DNA of 6,240 nucleotides, taken from the NCBI GenBank assembly GCA_964564695.1, contig CAZMCC010000144.1, forward strand, positions 1 to 6,240. The letters run 5' to 3'. A program made the position numbers and the translations under genes. Below, in pieces: positions 1 through 5,284 of this stretch. Positions within the stretch are counted from its first letter, which is position 1. The number at the start of each line of letters is the position of its first letter. The DNA comes from CAZMCC01 sp964564695. GTDB taxonomy: Bacteria > Planctomycetota > Phycisphaerae > Phycisphaerales > UBA1924. The notes below the pieces were generated by a model, which searched no databases, was not told where the DNA came from, and was given only the letters and a program-made list of their open reading frames with translations.

Positions 1-40
1 GAGTGCCCTGCGGCGCGGATCGCCCGCGCTCCCAGCAGCA

Positions 41-1036
41 TCAGGGCCCACATCCCAGCACGGCCCACGCCAGCTCCCGCCGCGCGTTGACGGGCGTGCA
101 CGAACGCATCGCCCGCCGTTCGAGCGTCTGCTTGAGGGCCCGGAAGGCCGGCTCCAGCCCCCAGCGCCGGCGGTACAGCTCACCGGCCACGCGGGCCGAG
201 AGCGCCCGCGGGTCGGTCACGTCGGTGATCAGGTACACCGAGCCCACGCGGACCAGCCGCAGCACCAGCGGCGGGCAGCGGCGCCGGTCGTCGAGCCACA
301 GGTACACGGTGTGCTTGCCCTCGCGCGTGTAATACCCCAGCTCGCGCAGCAGCCGCACGCCGCGCCCCACGCGCACCAGGAAGCTCACGCCGCGGGCGCG
401 GAGCGAGCTGAGGAACTCGAAGCCGGTGAAGCCCGCGTCGGCGACCAGGAGCGTGTCCATCGGCAGGTCGTCGAGCGTGCGACGCAGCAGCTCCCGCTCG
501 CTGTCGCGGGCCCCGCCGACGGCCCAGCCCCACGGCAGCATCGTGCCCAGATGGATGAGCAGCAACAGCAGCATCTGCGGGCCGCATTTGTCCTTGCCCG
601 CCAGTCCCAGCGACTCGTTGGCGATGGTGCGCGGCGCGTCGCACTTGCTCCCATCGGCAGCGATGGGGGTCCAGCGGCCGATCCGAAGCTCGGAGCCCGC
701 TGCGGCCGCCGTGAGGGTGCGCAGCCGACCGGCGAGCGGCCCGGTCAGCGCGTCGGAGCGGAACGCGAGGGCCTTGATGAAGCCCTGGTACGTGCGTCCG
801 GTGCGGCGCCGCCGCGGCAGGGCGCGGTCGAGCACGCTCAGGACAGACTCGAAGCGCTGGGCCAGCGTGGGTCCGGCGTCCAGGCTCATGAGCACGCCGG
901 CGATCGCCAGCGCCCGGGGCGACCAGCCGCGTCGGGCGTCGAGCGGGCCAAGCAGTTGGATCAAGAGCCGGACGAGGGTGTGCCGATACACTGACGTTGG
1001 CGCGGCGACAGTGCCGCCAGCCGATGCCTTGAACAT
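41..1036 (-). CDS. IS4-family DDE transposase, C-terminus frameshifted
   Basis: Cut-and-paste transposase of an insertion sequence. From the chosen start it reads 331 residues. The catalytic triad is visible: D128 in 'IAADGS', D200 in 'LLVADAGF', and E295 in 'YRRRWGLE'. The IS4-family signature Y-(2)-R-(3)-E-(6)-K fits exactly at Y288, R291, E295 and K302. The ATG at 1036 is chosen because an AAAGGAGG Shine-Dalgarno lies 5 nt before it; a GTG-type start at 1078 would add 14 residues without such a site. The frame stops at 41 shortly after 'ELAWAVLG'. The -1 frame from 53 down to 3 reads GMWALMLLGARAIRAAGH-like residues typical of the hydrophobic tail of this family, so one base appears lost (or the ribosome must slip) near 53-58. 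The element's other end lies left of the window, so neither terminal inverted repeat could be confirmed. Family call is firm; whether the enzyme is active is doubtful. Confidence 0.85.
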   Translation of the reverse strand: MFKASAGGTVAAPTSVYRHTLVRLLIQLLGPLDARRGWSPRALAIAGVLMSLDAGPTLAQRFESVLSVLDRALPRRRRTGRTYQGFIKALAFRSDALTGPLAGRLRTLTAAAAGSELRIGRWTPIAADGSKCDAPRTIANESLGLAGKDKCGPQMLLLLLIHLGTMLPWGWAVGGARDSERELLRRTLDDLPMDTLLVADAGFTGFEFLSSLRARGVSFLVRVGRGVRLLRELGYYTREGKHTVYLWLDDRRRCPPLVLRLVRVGSVYLITDVTDPRALSARVAGELYRRRWGLEPAFRALKQTLERRAMRSCTPVNARRELAWAVLGCGP

Positions 1037-1041
1037 CGTGG

Positions 1042-1049
1042 CCTCCTTT
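1042..1049 (-). promoter_or_regulatory. Ribosome binding site of the transposase
   Basis: On the minus strand AAAGGAGG stands 5 nt before the ATG at 1036. It is a near-perfect Shine-Dalgarno and decides this start over the upstream in-frame start at 1078. Confidence 0.7.
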
Positions 1050-1090
1050 GCTTCTGGTTGCTGCGGCACAACAACCATCGGCTCGGAGGG

Positions 1091-1106
1091 CGCGCCGACT
1101 GGCGCG
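1091..1106. repeat. Short perfect hairpin upstream of the transposase
   Basis: CGCGCC and GGCGCG pair perfectly around a four-base GACT loop. It lies about 40 nt upstream of the transposase Shine-Dalgarno, near where the element's end should be. In some IS4-family elements a hairpin near the end limits expression from read-through transcripts. Here the stem does not cover the ribosome binding site, so that role is only a guess. Confidence 0.35.
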
Positions 1107-1184
1107 ACGCGCTAAGTCAGCGCCACGGCACTACTTGCGACTCAATTCGACGGCGGGAAGTTCACGGCGTTGCGTGGCACGGCC

Positions 1185-1220
1185 CCACCGATAGCCGCCC
1201 AAAGCCGCGGCAATCGGTGG
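1185..1220. repeat. Inverted repeat in the IS flank
   Basis: CCACCGATAGCCG (1185-1197) and CGGCAATCGGTGG (1208-1220) pair over 12 of 13 positions around a 10-nt loop. No T-run follows, so it is not a typical intrinsic terminator. The right arm overlaps the first copy of a 17-nt imperfect direct repeat (1212-1228 and 1260-1276, 15 of 17 identical). The 1079-1308 stretch holds no supportable gene. It may contain the end of the insertion sequence. Confidence 0.4.
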
Positions 1221-1308
1221 CACGACCCAAGCTCACTCACCGCTTTCAATTTGGGGCGTAATCGGTGCCACGCCCCCGGGGCCCGGAGCGGCCCGCACGG
1301 AACTGAAC

Positions 1309-1638
1309 GTGCTCGACCTGGCGTATGGGCACGGCGGGCCGACGAACGCGCTGAAGCTCGACAACGCGGGGGCGCTGAAGGCGGATCACTTCGGCATGAT
1401 CGCCACGACCACGATCCCGCTCACCAAGGGGCGGTGGCGGATCACGACGCTCTCGGACGACGGCGTGCGGGTGCTGGCCGACGGGAAGCCGGTCATCGAG
1501 AATTGGACCTGGCACGCCCCGACCACGGACAACGGCATCCTGACGCTCGACGCGGACCGCGAGGTGGCGTTTACGGTGGAGCACTTTGAGTTGGACGGGT
1601 ACAGCGTGCTGAAGTTTGACATCGAGCGGGCGGACTGA
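1309..1638 (+). pseudogene. C-terminal remnant of a PA14-like domain protein
   Basis: The reading frame encodes the last part of a PA14-like beta-sandwich domain. Recognisable pieces are 'DHFGMIATTTIPL', 'GRWRITTLSDDGVRVLADG', 'VIENWTWH' and 'VEHFELDGYSVLKF'. Such domains occur at the C-terminus of large envelope or FecR-like proteins in planctomycetes and bind carbohydrate or other surface ligands in several families. The first possible start is GTG at 1309, with no Shine-Dalgarno at a useful distance. Domain-like sequence continues in frame upstream of it ('GPGAARTELN'), back towards a stop at 1192. The protein is therefore probably 5'-truncated, most simply by the neighbouring insertion sequence. 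The missing 5' portion could lie left of the window, beyond the element. A small intact gene cannot be excluded. Confidence 0.6.
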
Positions 1639-1733
1639 GGCCGGGTCAGCGGGTGAGGCGGCCTGAATCGGCCCGTTTTCCGGCGGGGCGGGGGCTCCAC
1701 TTTTTGCGACTTCCCGCATAGACTTGGCCCGAC

Positions 1734-1808
1734 GCCGAGGTAGCTCAGCTGGTTTAGAGCGCTGGATTCATAACCCGGAGGTCGGCGGTTCGAGTCCGCC
1801 CCTCGGCA
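1734..1808 (+). tRNA. tRNA with anticodon CAT (elongator Met or Ile2)
   Basis: A full cloverleaf can be drawn. The acceptor stem GCCGAGG/CCTCGGC has seven perfect pairs. The D arm is GCTC/GAGC with a 10-nt loop. The anticodon CAT is at 1769-1771. The variable region is AGGTC. The T arm is GGCGG/CCGCC with loop TTCGAGT. The discriminator is A1808 and CCA is not encoded. The first acceptor pair is G-C, unlike the unpaired 1-72 position of bacterial initiator tRNA, so this is not the initiator. CAT also serves tRNA-Ile2 after lysidine modification of C34, and sequence alone does not separate this from elongator Met here. The anticodon stem has an A-C mismatch next to the loop (1766/1774) and a T-G wobble. 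The barrel protein gene converges on it and ends 9 nt away. Confidence 0.93.
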
Positions 1809-1817
1809 TTTTCGACC

Positions 1818-2921
1818 TCAGAAGTTTACCTGGAGACCGAGGGTCCCGATGACCTCGGCGTCGTCGCCGTTGTTGTAATCGGCGGTGTGGTCGCCGAGGA
1901 AGAGGGCGTAGACGCCGGCGTTGAGCGTCCATGAGCCGTAGCGGTCGCCGAAGGGGAGGGGGATGGCGGCTTTGGCGCCGATCTGGAAGAAGCCGAAGGT
2001 GTCGTCTTCGCCGGTGGCGTCTTCGTAGTAGTTGCTGAGGCTGAGCCCGACGGACATCGGGAACGAGATCGCGATGGGGGCGAGGGGGAGGCCGGGGGCG
2101 ATGCCGAGTTCGAGGTAGGTGCCGTCGTCGCCGTTGGCTCCGTTGGCTCCGTCGGCGCCGTCGGCACCGGTTTCGATGCCGAGCAGGGCGTAGGGGTGGA
2201 GGGCGAACTTGCCGAGGGCCTCGCTGTCGTCGAAGGCGAGGGTGAGGTCGAGTTCCTGAACGGTTTCGTAGGCGTCGCTCGGGCTCGTGAGGAAGGTGTA
2301 GGTGGTGGTGAGGCTGAGCTTGTCCTTGGTGAGGACGAGGCCGCCGATGAGGTCGGTTTCATACCAGTAGTCGGTGAAGTCGCCGTGGGTCTGGGCGCCG
2401 GTTTTCTGGCCGTGGAAGGAGTTCCAGATGCCGAGGAGCGCGTGGACCTTGATGTCGTCGTGCTCGTAGAGGTTGACGGTGAGCTTGGCGGCGGGCTGGA
2501 GGATGAGGCCGGCGTCTTCCTGGATGATGCCGTGGTAGAAGTAGGCGGTGGTGTAGTCGAGGTTGAGCTGGAGGGTGAAGGGGGATTTCGACGGGGCGTT
2601 GGCGGGTTCGGTGGCGGGGGCCGCGGCGGTGGCTTCGGGCTTGGTGGCTGCAGGCGCCACGTCCTGCGCGGAGGCGATCCCGGCGAGGGTGGCCGGCACG
2701 AGCGCGGCGGCGATCAGGTGCCGGAGCCGCGCCCTGCGTGAGCACTCGGACGTTGTCGGTCTGTCGGTGAGCGATGCCCGCGCAGAGCGAAATCGCTTGG
2801 CGCTCTCGGCACGCTCGCCTTCACGCGATTCGCGCAGCAAGGACCGCAACAGGTTGAACTCGACGAAGGTCACGACTGCGCCGAGCGGGATAGTGAGGGC
2901 GGTGAGCCAGGGCTGTGTCAT
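1818..2921 (-). CDS. Outer-membrane beta-barrel (porin-like) protein
   Basis: Probable outer-membrane beta-barrel of 367 residues. It ends in phenylalanine (TLGLQVNF), the usual signal for barrel insertion by the Bam machinery, and has many alternating hydrophobic/polar strands rich in Tyr, Gly and Asp. A clear signal peptide, 'LRHLIAAALVPATLAGIASA' with cleavage before QD, sits at about residues 66-85. The mature chain opens with 'LQLNLDYTTAYFYHGIIQED', resembling the Gcw_chp (TIGR02001) group of uncharacterised barrel proteins; that assignment is tentative. The ATG at 2921 is chosen because GGAGA precedes it by 7 nt. A GTG at 2978 would add 19 residues without a better site. This leaves about 60 residues before the signal peptide: a hydrophobic stretch (1-29), then an Arg/Ser/Glu-rich stretch (30-65) that looks unlike coding sequence. 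A loop carries Gly-Ala-Asp/Asn triplets. The gene is divergent from kdp, which hints at a link to K+ uptake. Confidence 0.7.
   Translation of the reverse strand: MTQPWLTALTIPLGAVVTFVEFNLLRSLLRESREGERAESAKRFRSARASLTDRPTTSECSRRARLRHLIAAALVPATLAGIASAQDVAPAATKPEATAAAPATEPANAPSKSPFTLQLNLDYTTAYFYHGIIQEDAGLILQPAAKLTVNLYEHDDIKVHALLGIWNSFHGQKTGAQTHGDFTDYWYETDLIGGLVLTKDKLSLTTTYTFLTSPSDAYETVQELDLTLAFDDSEALGKFALHPYALLGIETGADGADGANGANGDDGTYLELGIAPGLPLAPIAISFPMSVGLSLSNYYEDATGEDDTFGFFQIGAKAAIPLPFGDRYGSWTLNAGVYALFLGDHTADYNNGDDAEVIGTLGLQVNF
2133..2168. repeat. Four tandem 9-bp units inside the barrel gene
   Basis: On the plus strand the units read GTTGGCTCC, GTTGGCTCC, GTCGGCGCC and GTCGGCACC. On the coding strand they encode Gly-Ala-Asp or Gly-Ala-Asn triplets, giving a short collagen-like run in what is probably a surface or periplasmic loop. 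Such units can expand or contract by slippage without breaking the frame. Confidence 0.7.
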
Positions 2922-2928
2922 TGAGCGT

Positions 2929-2933
2929 TCTCC
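2929..2933 (-). promoter_or_regulatory. Ribosome binding site of the barrel protein gene
   Basis: GGAGA on the minus strand precedes the ATG at 2921 by 7 nt. It favours this start over the upstream GTG at 2978. No comparable site was found just before the signal peptide. Confidence 0.5.
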
Positions 2934-3012
2934 AAAGTCGCACGGCGGGGCCGTTGGTGAGTCTGTGGCCTCTTGCACGCGATGGGGAAGCGTGATCGCG
3001 AGGCGGCCGTTT

Positions 3013-3138
3013 GTCGCTCAGCGCCGCATCAAAAGAGGGCCTGCGGGCGCAAGCGGGGCATAAAGGCCGCGGCGGGACGGGCGGCGCTTATGGAGTCTTT
3101 ATGTGCCCGAGGCGTGTTTTGATGCGGCGCTGATCGAC
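3013..3138. repeat. Long inverted repeat between divergent genes
   Basis: The left arm 3013-3034 and right arm 3117-3138 are reverse complements over 22 nt with one mismatch (3017/3134), including a perfect core CAGCGCCGCATCAAAA / TTTTGATGCGGCGCTG. The similarity weakens but continues inward (GCCCG-AGGC versus GCCCGCAGGC next to each TTTT). A second, nested pair, CATAAAG (3059-3065) and CTTTATG (3097-3103), lies within the spacer, and GGG/CCC pairing continues beyond a two-base bulge. The segment lies in the intergenic region between the barrel gene and the kdp leader. It could be a paired operator for the divergent promoters or a MITE-like palindromic element. No target-site duplication was seen. 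Confidence 0.75.
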
Positions 3139-3162
3139 TGTGCGGAGGTCAGGCGCGATAGT
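3134..3162 (+). promoter_or_regulatory. Candidate sigma70 promoter of the kdp operon
   Basis: TCGACT (3134-3139) and GATAGT (3157-3162) are each 4 of 6 matches to TTGACA and TATAAT and stand exactly 17 nt apart. The predicted transcript would start near 3169, about 30 nt before the first ORF. The -35 box overlaps the outer end of the inverted-repeat right arm, which would suit regulation by a protein bound there. The match is weak and planctomycete promoters are poorly defined. Confidence 0.3.
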
Positions 3163-3198
3163 CACTCGATTCCCGATTCAGTCGTGGAGAAGCGAAGC

Positions 3199-3330
3199 AT
3201 GGGTGACCTGATCTACATCGCGATTCTGCTGGCGTGCTGCGGGGCGACGGCGGGGTTGGTCGTGCTGTGCGAGCGGCTGATGCCGCGGGATAGCGCCGGG
3301 AGTGGAGCGGGGAAGGGAGGCAAGCCATGA
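3199..3330 (+). CDS. Small single-span membrane protein preceding kdpF
   Basis: 43-residue protein starting MGDLIYIAILLACCGATAG. It has one transmembrane segment (about residues 4-25), then 'CERLMPRD' and a short Gly/Ser/Lys-rich tail. The ATG at 3199 is chosen because GGAG lies 9 nt upstream; the longer in-frame start at 3103 would add a non-hydrophobic stretch reaching into the inverted repeat. Its stop overlaps the kdpF start as ATGA (3327-3330), so the two are probably translationally coupled. Tiny membrane ORFs of this layout, with an N-terminal helix then a 'CERL'-like motif, are found directly before kdpF in some kdp operons. They have no established function that I can name. A role in assembling or stabilising the Kdp complex is an inference from position. 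Confidence 0.7.
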   Translation: MGDLIYIAILLACCGATAGLVVLCERLMPRDSAGSGAGKGGKP

Positions 3331-3419
3331 CCTGGATCTACGTGCTCGGCGGGATCATCGCGCTGGGCCTTCTGGTGTATCTCGTGTGCGCCCTTCTCAA
3401 GCCGGAGTGGTTTCAATGA
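3327..3419 (+). CDS. kdpF: K+-transporting ATPase subunit KdpF
   Basis: 30-residue single-span membrane peptide beginning MTWIYVLGGIIALGLLVYLV and ending KPEWFQ. The length (E. coli KdpF has 29 residues), the single helix and the terminal Lys-Pro-Glu motif are typical of KdpF. In E. coli, KdpF binds KdpA and stabilises the KdpFABC complex in the inner membrane. GGGAGG lies 6 nt before its ATG. It overlaps the preceding small ORF and the following kdpA, each by an ATGA quartet (3327-3330 and 3416-3419), so translation of all three is likely coupled. It is shorter than many ORF-calling cut-offs and is easily missed. Confidence 0.9.
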   Translation: MTWIYVLGGIIALGLLVYLVCALLKPEWFQ

Positions 3420-5221
3420 CCGCCAATGGCGTGTTGCAGCTCGCGTTGTACATGGTCGTGTTGCTGGCGCTGGTGAAGCCGCTGGGGTGGTTCATGGCGC
3501 GGGTGTACCAAGGGAAGCCCTGCGGGCTTGACCGCGTGCTCGGGCCGGTAGAGCGGCTGATCTATCGGGGCGCGGGCGTGCGGCGTGATGAGGAGATGGG
3601 GTGGAAGGCGTACGCCGCGGCGGTGATGCTCTTCAGCGCCGTCGGATTGCTCGTGGTGTACGGCTTGCAGCGGGTGCAGGGGATGCTGCCGCTGAATCCG
3701 CAGGGGCTCGCGGGCGTGACGCCGGACTCGTCGTTCAACACGGCGGTGTCGTTCGTGTCGAACACGAACTGGCAGGGGTACGGCGGCGAGGTGACGATGT
3801 CGTATCTCACGCAGATGCTCGGGCTGGGGGTGCAGAACTTCGTATCGGCGGCGACGGGGATGGCGGTGCTCGTGGCGCTGATCCGGGGGCTGGCGCGGAA
3901 GACCAGCGGCACGATCGGGAACTTCTGGGTGGACCTGACGCGGAGCACGCTGTACATCCTGCTGCCGTTGAGCCTGGTGCTCGCGGTGGTGCTCGTGAGC
4001 CAGGGGGTGGTGCAGACGTTCAGGGCGTATGAGGCGGTGACGCTGACGCAGCCGCTGGGGTATGACGAGCCGGTGAGGGATGAGGCGGGGAACGCGGTGA
4101 ATGGGGCTGATGGCCAGCCGCTTACGAACCGCGTCGAGGTGACGCAGCAGACGATCCCGCTCGGGCCCGCGGCGTCGCAGATCGCGATCAAGCAGCTGGG
4201 GACCAACGGCGGCGGGTTCTTCAACGTCAACTCGGCGCACCCGCTCGAGAACCCGACGGCGCTGTCAAACTTCCTGCAGGTGCTGTCGATCCTGCTGATC
4301 GGGGCGGCGCTGTGCTGGACGTTCGGCGAGATGGTCGGGGATCGGCGCCAGGGCTGGGCGGTGCTCGCGGCGATGGGGGTGATCTTCGTCGTGCTGCTGG
4401 GGGTGTGTTACTGGGCGGAGTCGACGGGGAACCCGCGGTTGACGCCGCTCAGTGTGGATCAGGCGGCGTCGGCACTGCAACCCGGCGGGAACATGGAGGG
4501 CAAGGAGGCGCGGCTGGGGATCGCGAACTCGGCGTTGTGGGCGACGGCGACGACGGCGGCGTCGAACGGGTCGGTGAACTCGATGCACGACTCGTTCACG
4601 CCGTTGGGCGGGCTGGTGGCGATGTGGCTGATGCAGCTGGGCGAGGTCATCTTCGGCGGCGTGGGGTCGGGGCTGTACGGGATGTTGATGTTCGTGATCG
4701 TGGCGGTGTTTGTCGCGGGGCTGATGGTGGGGCGGACGCCGGAATACCTGGGGAAGAAGATCGAGCCGTTCGAGATGAAGATGGCGGCGGTGGCGGTGCT
4801 GGTGCCGTGCGCGCTGGTGCTCATCGGGACGGCGGTCGCGGTGCTGTGGCCGGGGAACGCGGGGAACGCGCCCAACCCCGGGGCGCACGGGTTCAGCGAG
4901 ATCCTGTATGCGTTCAGCTCGGCGTCGAACAACAACGGGTCGGCGTTCGCGGGGTATGGGGCGAACAACCCGTTCAACAACACGGCCCTGGGGCTGTGCA
5001 TGTTCTTCGCGCGGTTCTGGATCATCGTGCCGGTGCTGGCGGTGGCGGGGTCGCTGGCCGCGAAGAAGGCTGTGCCGGTGACGGCGGGGACGCTGCCGAC
5101 GCACACGCCGGTGTTCATCGTCATGCTGATTGCGGTGGTGGTGATCGTGGGAGCGCTGACGTTCGTGCCGGCGCTGGCGCTGGGGCCGATTGCGGAGCAG
5201 TTGCAGATGGCGGGGCGGTGA
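3416..5221 (+). CDS. kdpA: K+-transporting ATPase subunit KdpA
   Basis: The K+-binding, channel-like subunit of the KdpFABC pump in the inner membrane. The 601 residues contain the four selectivity-filter regions of the family: NTNWQGYGGE (116-125), GTNGGGFFNVNSAHP (from 262), GGVGSG (414-419, inside 'QLGEVIFGGVGSGLYGML') and NNNGSAFAG (505-513). About ten hydrophobic spans are evident. It ends with the family-like 'LAGSLA'-type helix region and 'PALALGPIAEQL'. It is longer than E. coli KdpA (557 aa), largely from an extended hydrophilic segment at about residues 202-250, before the second filter. The ATG at 3416 overlaps the kdpF stop (ATGA), with GGAG 8 nt upstream inside kdpF. A longer in-frame start at 3302 is rejected because it overruns kdpF. 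The filter residues are intact, so the subunit should be functional. Confidence 0.97.
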   Translation: MTANGVLQLALYMVVLLALVKPLGWFMARVYQGKPCGLDRVLGPVERLIYRGAGVRRDEEMGWKAYAAAVMLFSAVGLLVVYGLQRVQGMLPLNPQGLAGVTPDSSFNTAVSFVSNTNWQGYGGEVTMSYLTQMLGLGVQNFVSAATGMAVLVALIRGLARKTSGTIGNFWVDLTRSTLYILLPLSLVLAVVLVSQGVVQTFRAYEAVTLTQPLGYDEPVRDEAGNAVNGADGQPLTNRVEVTQQTIPLGPAASQIAIKQLGTNGGGFFNVNSAHPLENPTALSNFLQVLSILLIGAALCWTFGEMVGDRRQGWAVLAAMGVIFVVLLGVCYWAESTGNPRLTPLSVDQAASALQPGGNMEGKEARLGIANSALWATATTAASNGSVNSMHDSFTPLGGLVAMWLMQLGEVIFGGVGSGLYGMLMFVIVAVFVAGLMVGRTPEYLGKKIEPFEMKMAAVAVLVPCALVLIGTAVAVLWPGNAGNAPNPGAHGFSEILYAFSSASNNNGSAFAGYGANNPFNNTALGLCMFFARFWIIVPVLAVAGSLAAKKAVPVTAGTLPTHTPVFIVMLIAVVVIVGALTFVPALALGPIAEQLQMAGR

Positions 5222-5229
5222 GGTCTCGG

Positions 5230-5270
5230 GGGTAGGAACTACCCGGACCTTCGCAAAGCCTCAGGTCCGG
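5230..5270 (+). promoter_or_regulatory. Two abutting hairpins in the kdpA-kdpB gap
   Basis: The 63-nt gap after kdpA holds two perfect inverted repeats. GGGTAG (5230-5235) pairs with CTACCC (5239-5244) around a GAA triloop. CCGGACCT (5243-5250) pairs with AGGTCCGG (5263-5270) around a 12-nt loop. They share two bases (5243-5244), so their outermost pairs compete. No T-run follows, which argues against a simple intrinsic terminator. The second stem ends 4 nt before the kdpB Shine-Dalgarno (AGGA, 5275-5278). It could tune kdpB translation or mRNA processing. Confidence 0.5.
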
Positions 5271-5284
5271 CGTCAGGAATAGAC

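Noticed and set aside
1246..1719. A 157-codon minus-strand frame opposite the PA14-like remnant.
   Set aside because: Low-complexity Pro/Arg/Val composition without recognisable motifs, while the plus strand carries clear PA14-like sequence.
1639..1733. An intrinsic terminator after the PA14-like remnant (GGCC-TGAATC-GGCC followed by CGTTTT, or the T5 run at 1701-1705).
   Set aside because: The stem is only 4 bp and the later T-run has no stable stem directly before it. Nothing else is evident in this 95-nt gap before the tRNA.
2196..2741. A Gly/Glu/Val-rich plus-strand frame of 181 codons opposite the barrel gene.
   Set aside because: The repetitive Gly-Gly-Val-Glu composition is a shadow of barrel-protein codons; the minus strand has a signal peptide and C-terminal Phe.
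2922..3198. A K+-linked riboswitch (ydaO/c-di-AMP type or KtrAB-type leader) before the kdp operon.
   Set aside because: The characteristic conserved segments were not recognised. The structure present is the long inverted repeat, which is explained better as a DNA-level dyad or a mobile palindrome.
3302..3415. An N-terminal extension of KdpA by 38 residues from an upstream in-frame start.
   Set aside because: It overlaps all of kdpF in another frame, while MTANGVLQ at 3416 has a ribosome binding site, the family's usual N-terminus and ATGA coupling.
4312..5235. Long plus-strand frame of 307 codons inside kdpA, and similar long minus-strand frames at 3413-4240 and 4265-5104.
   Set aside because: They are Gly/Arg/His-rich readings of kdpA codons in other frames, with no domain-like sequence; long open shadows are expected in high-GC DNA.
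5251..5262. CGCAAAGCC in the kdpA-kdpB gap resembles part of the c-di-GMP-I (GEMM) riboswitch core.
   Set aside because: The other conserved GEMM elements (upstream GGCAAACC-type segment, second stem with its tetraloop receptor) are not visible within the 63-nt gap or the end of kdpA. One short string is not enough.
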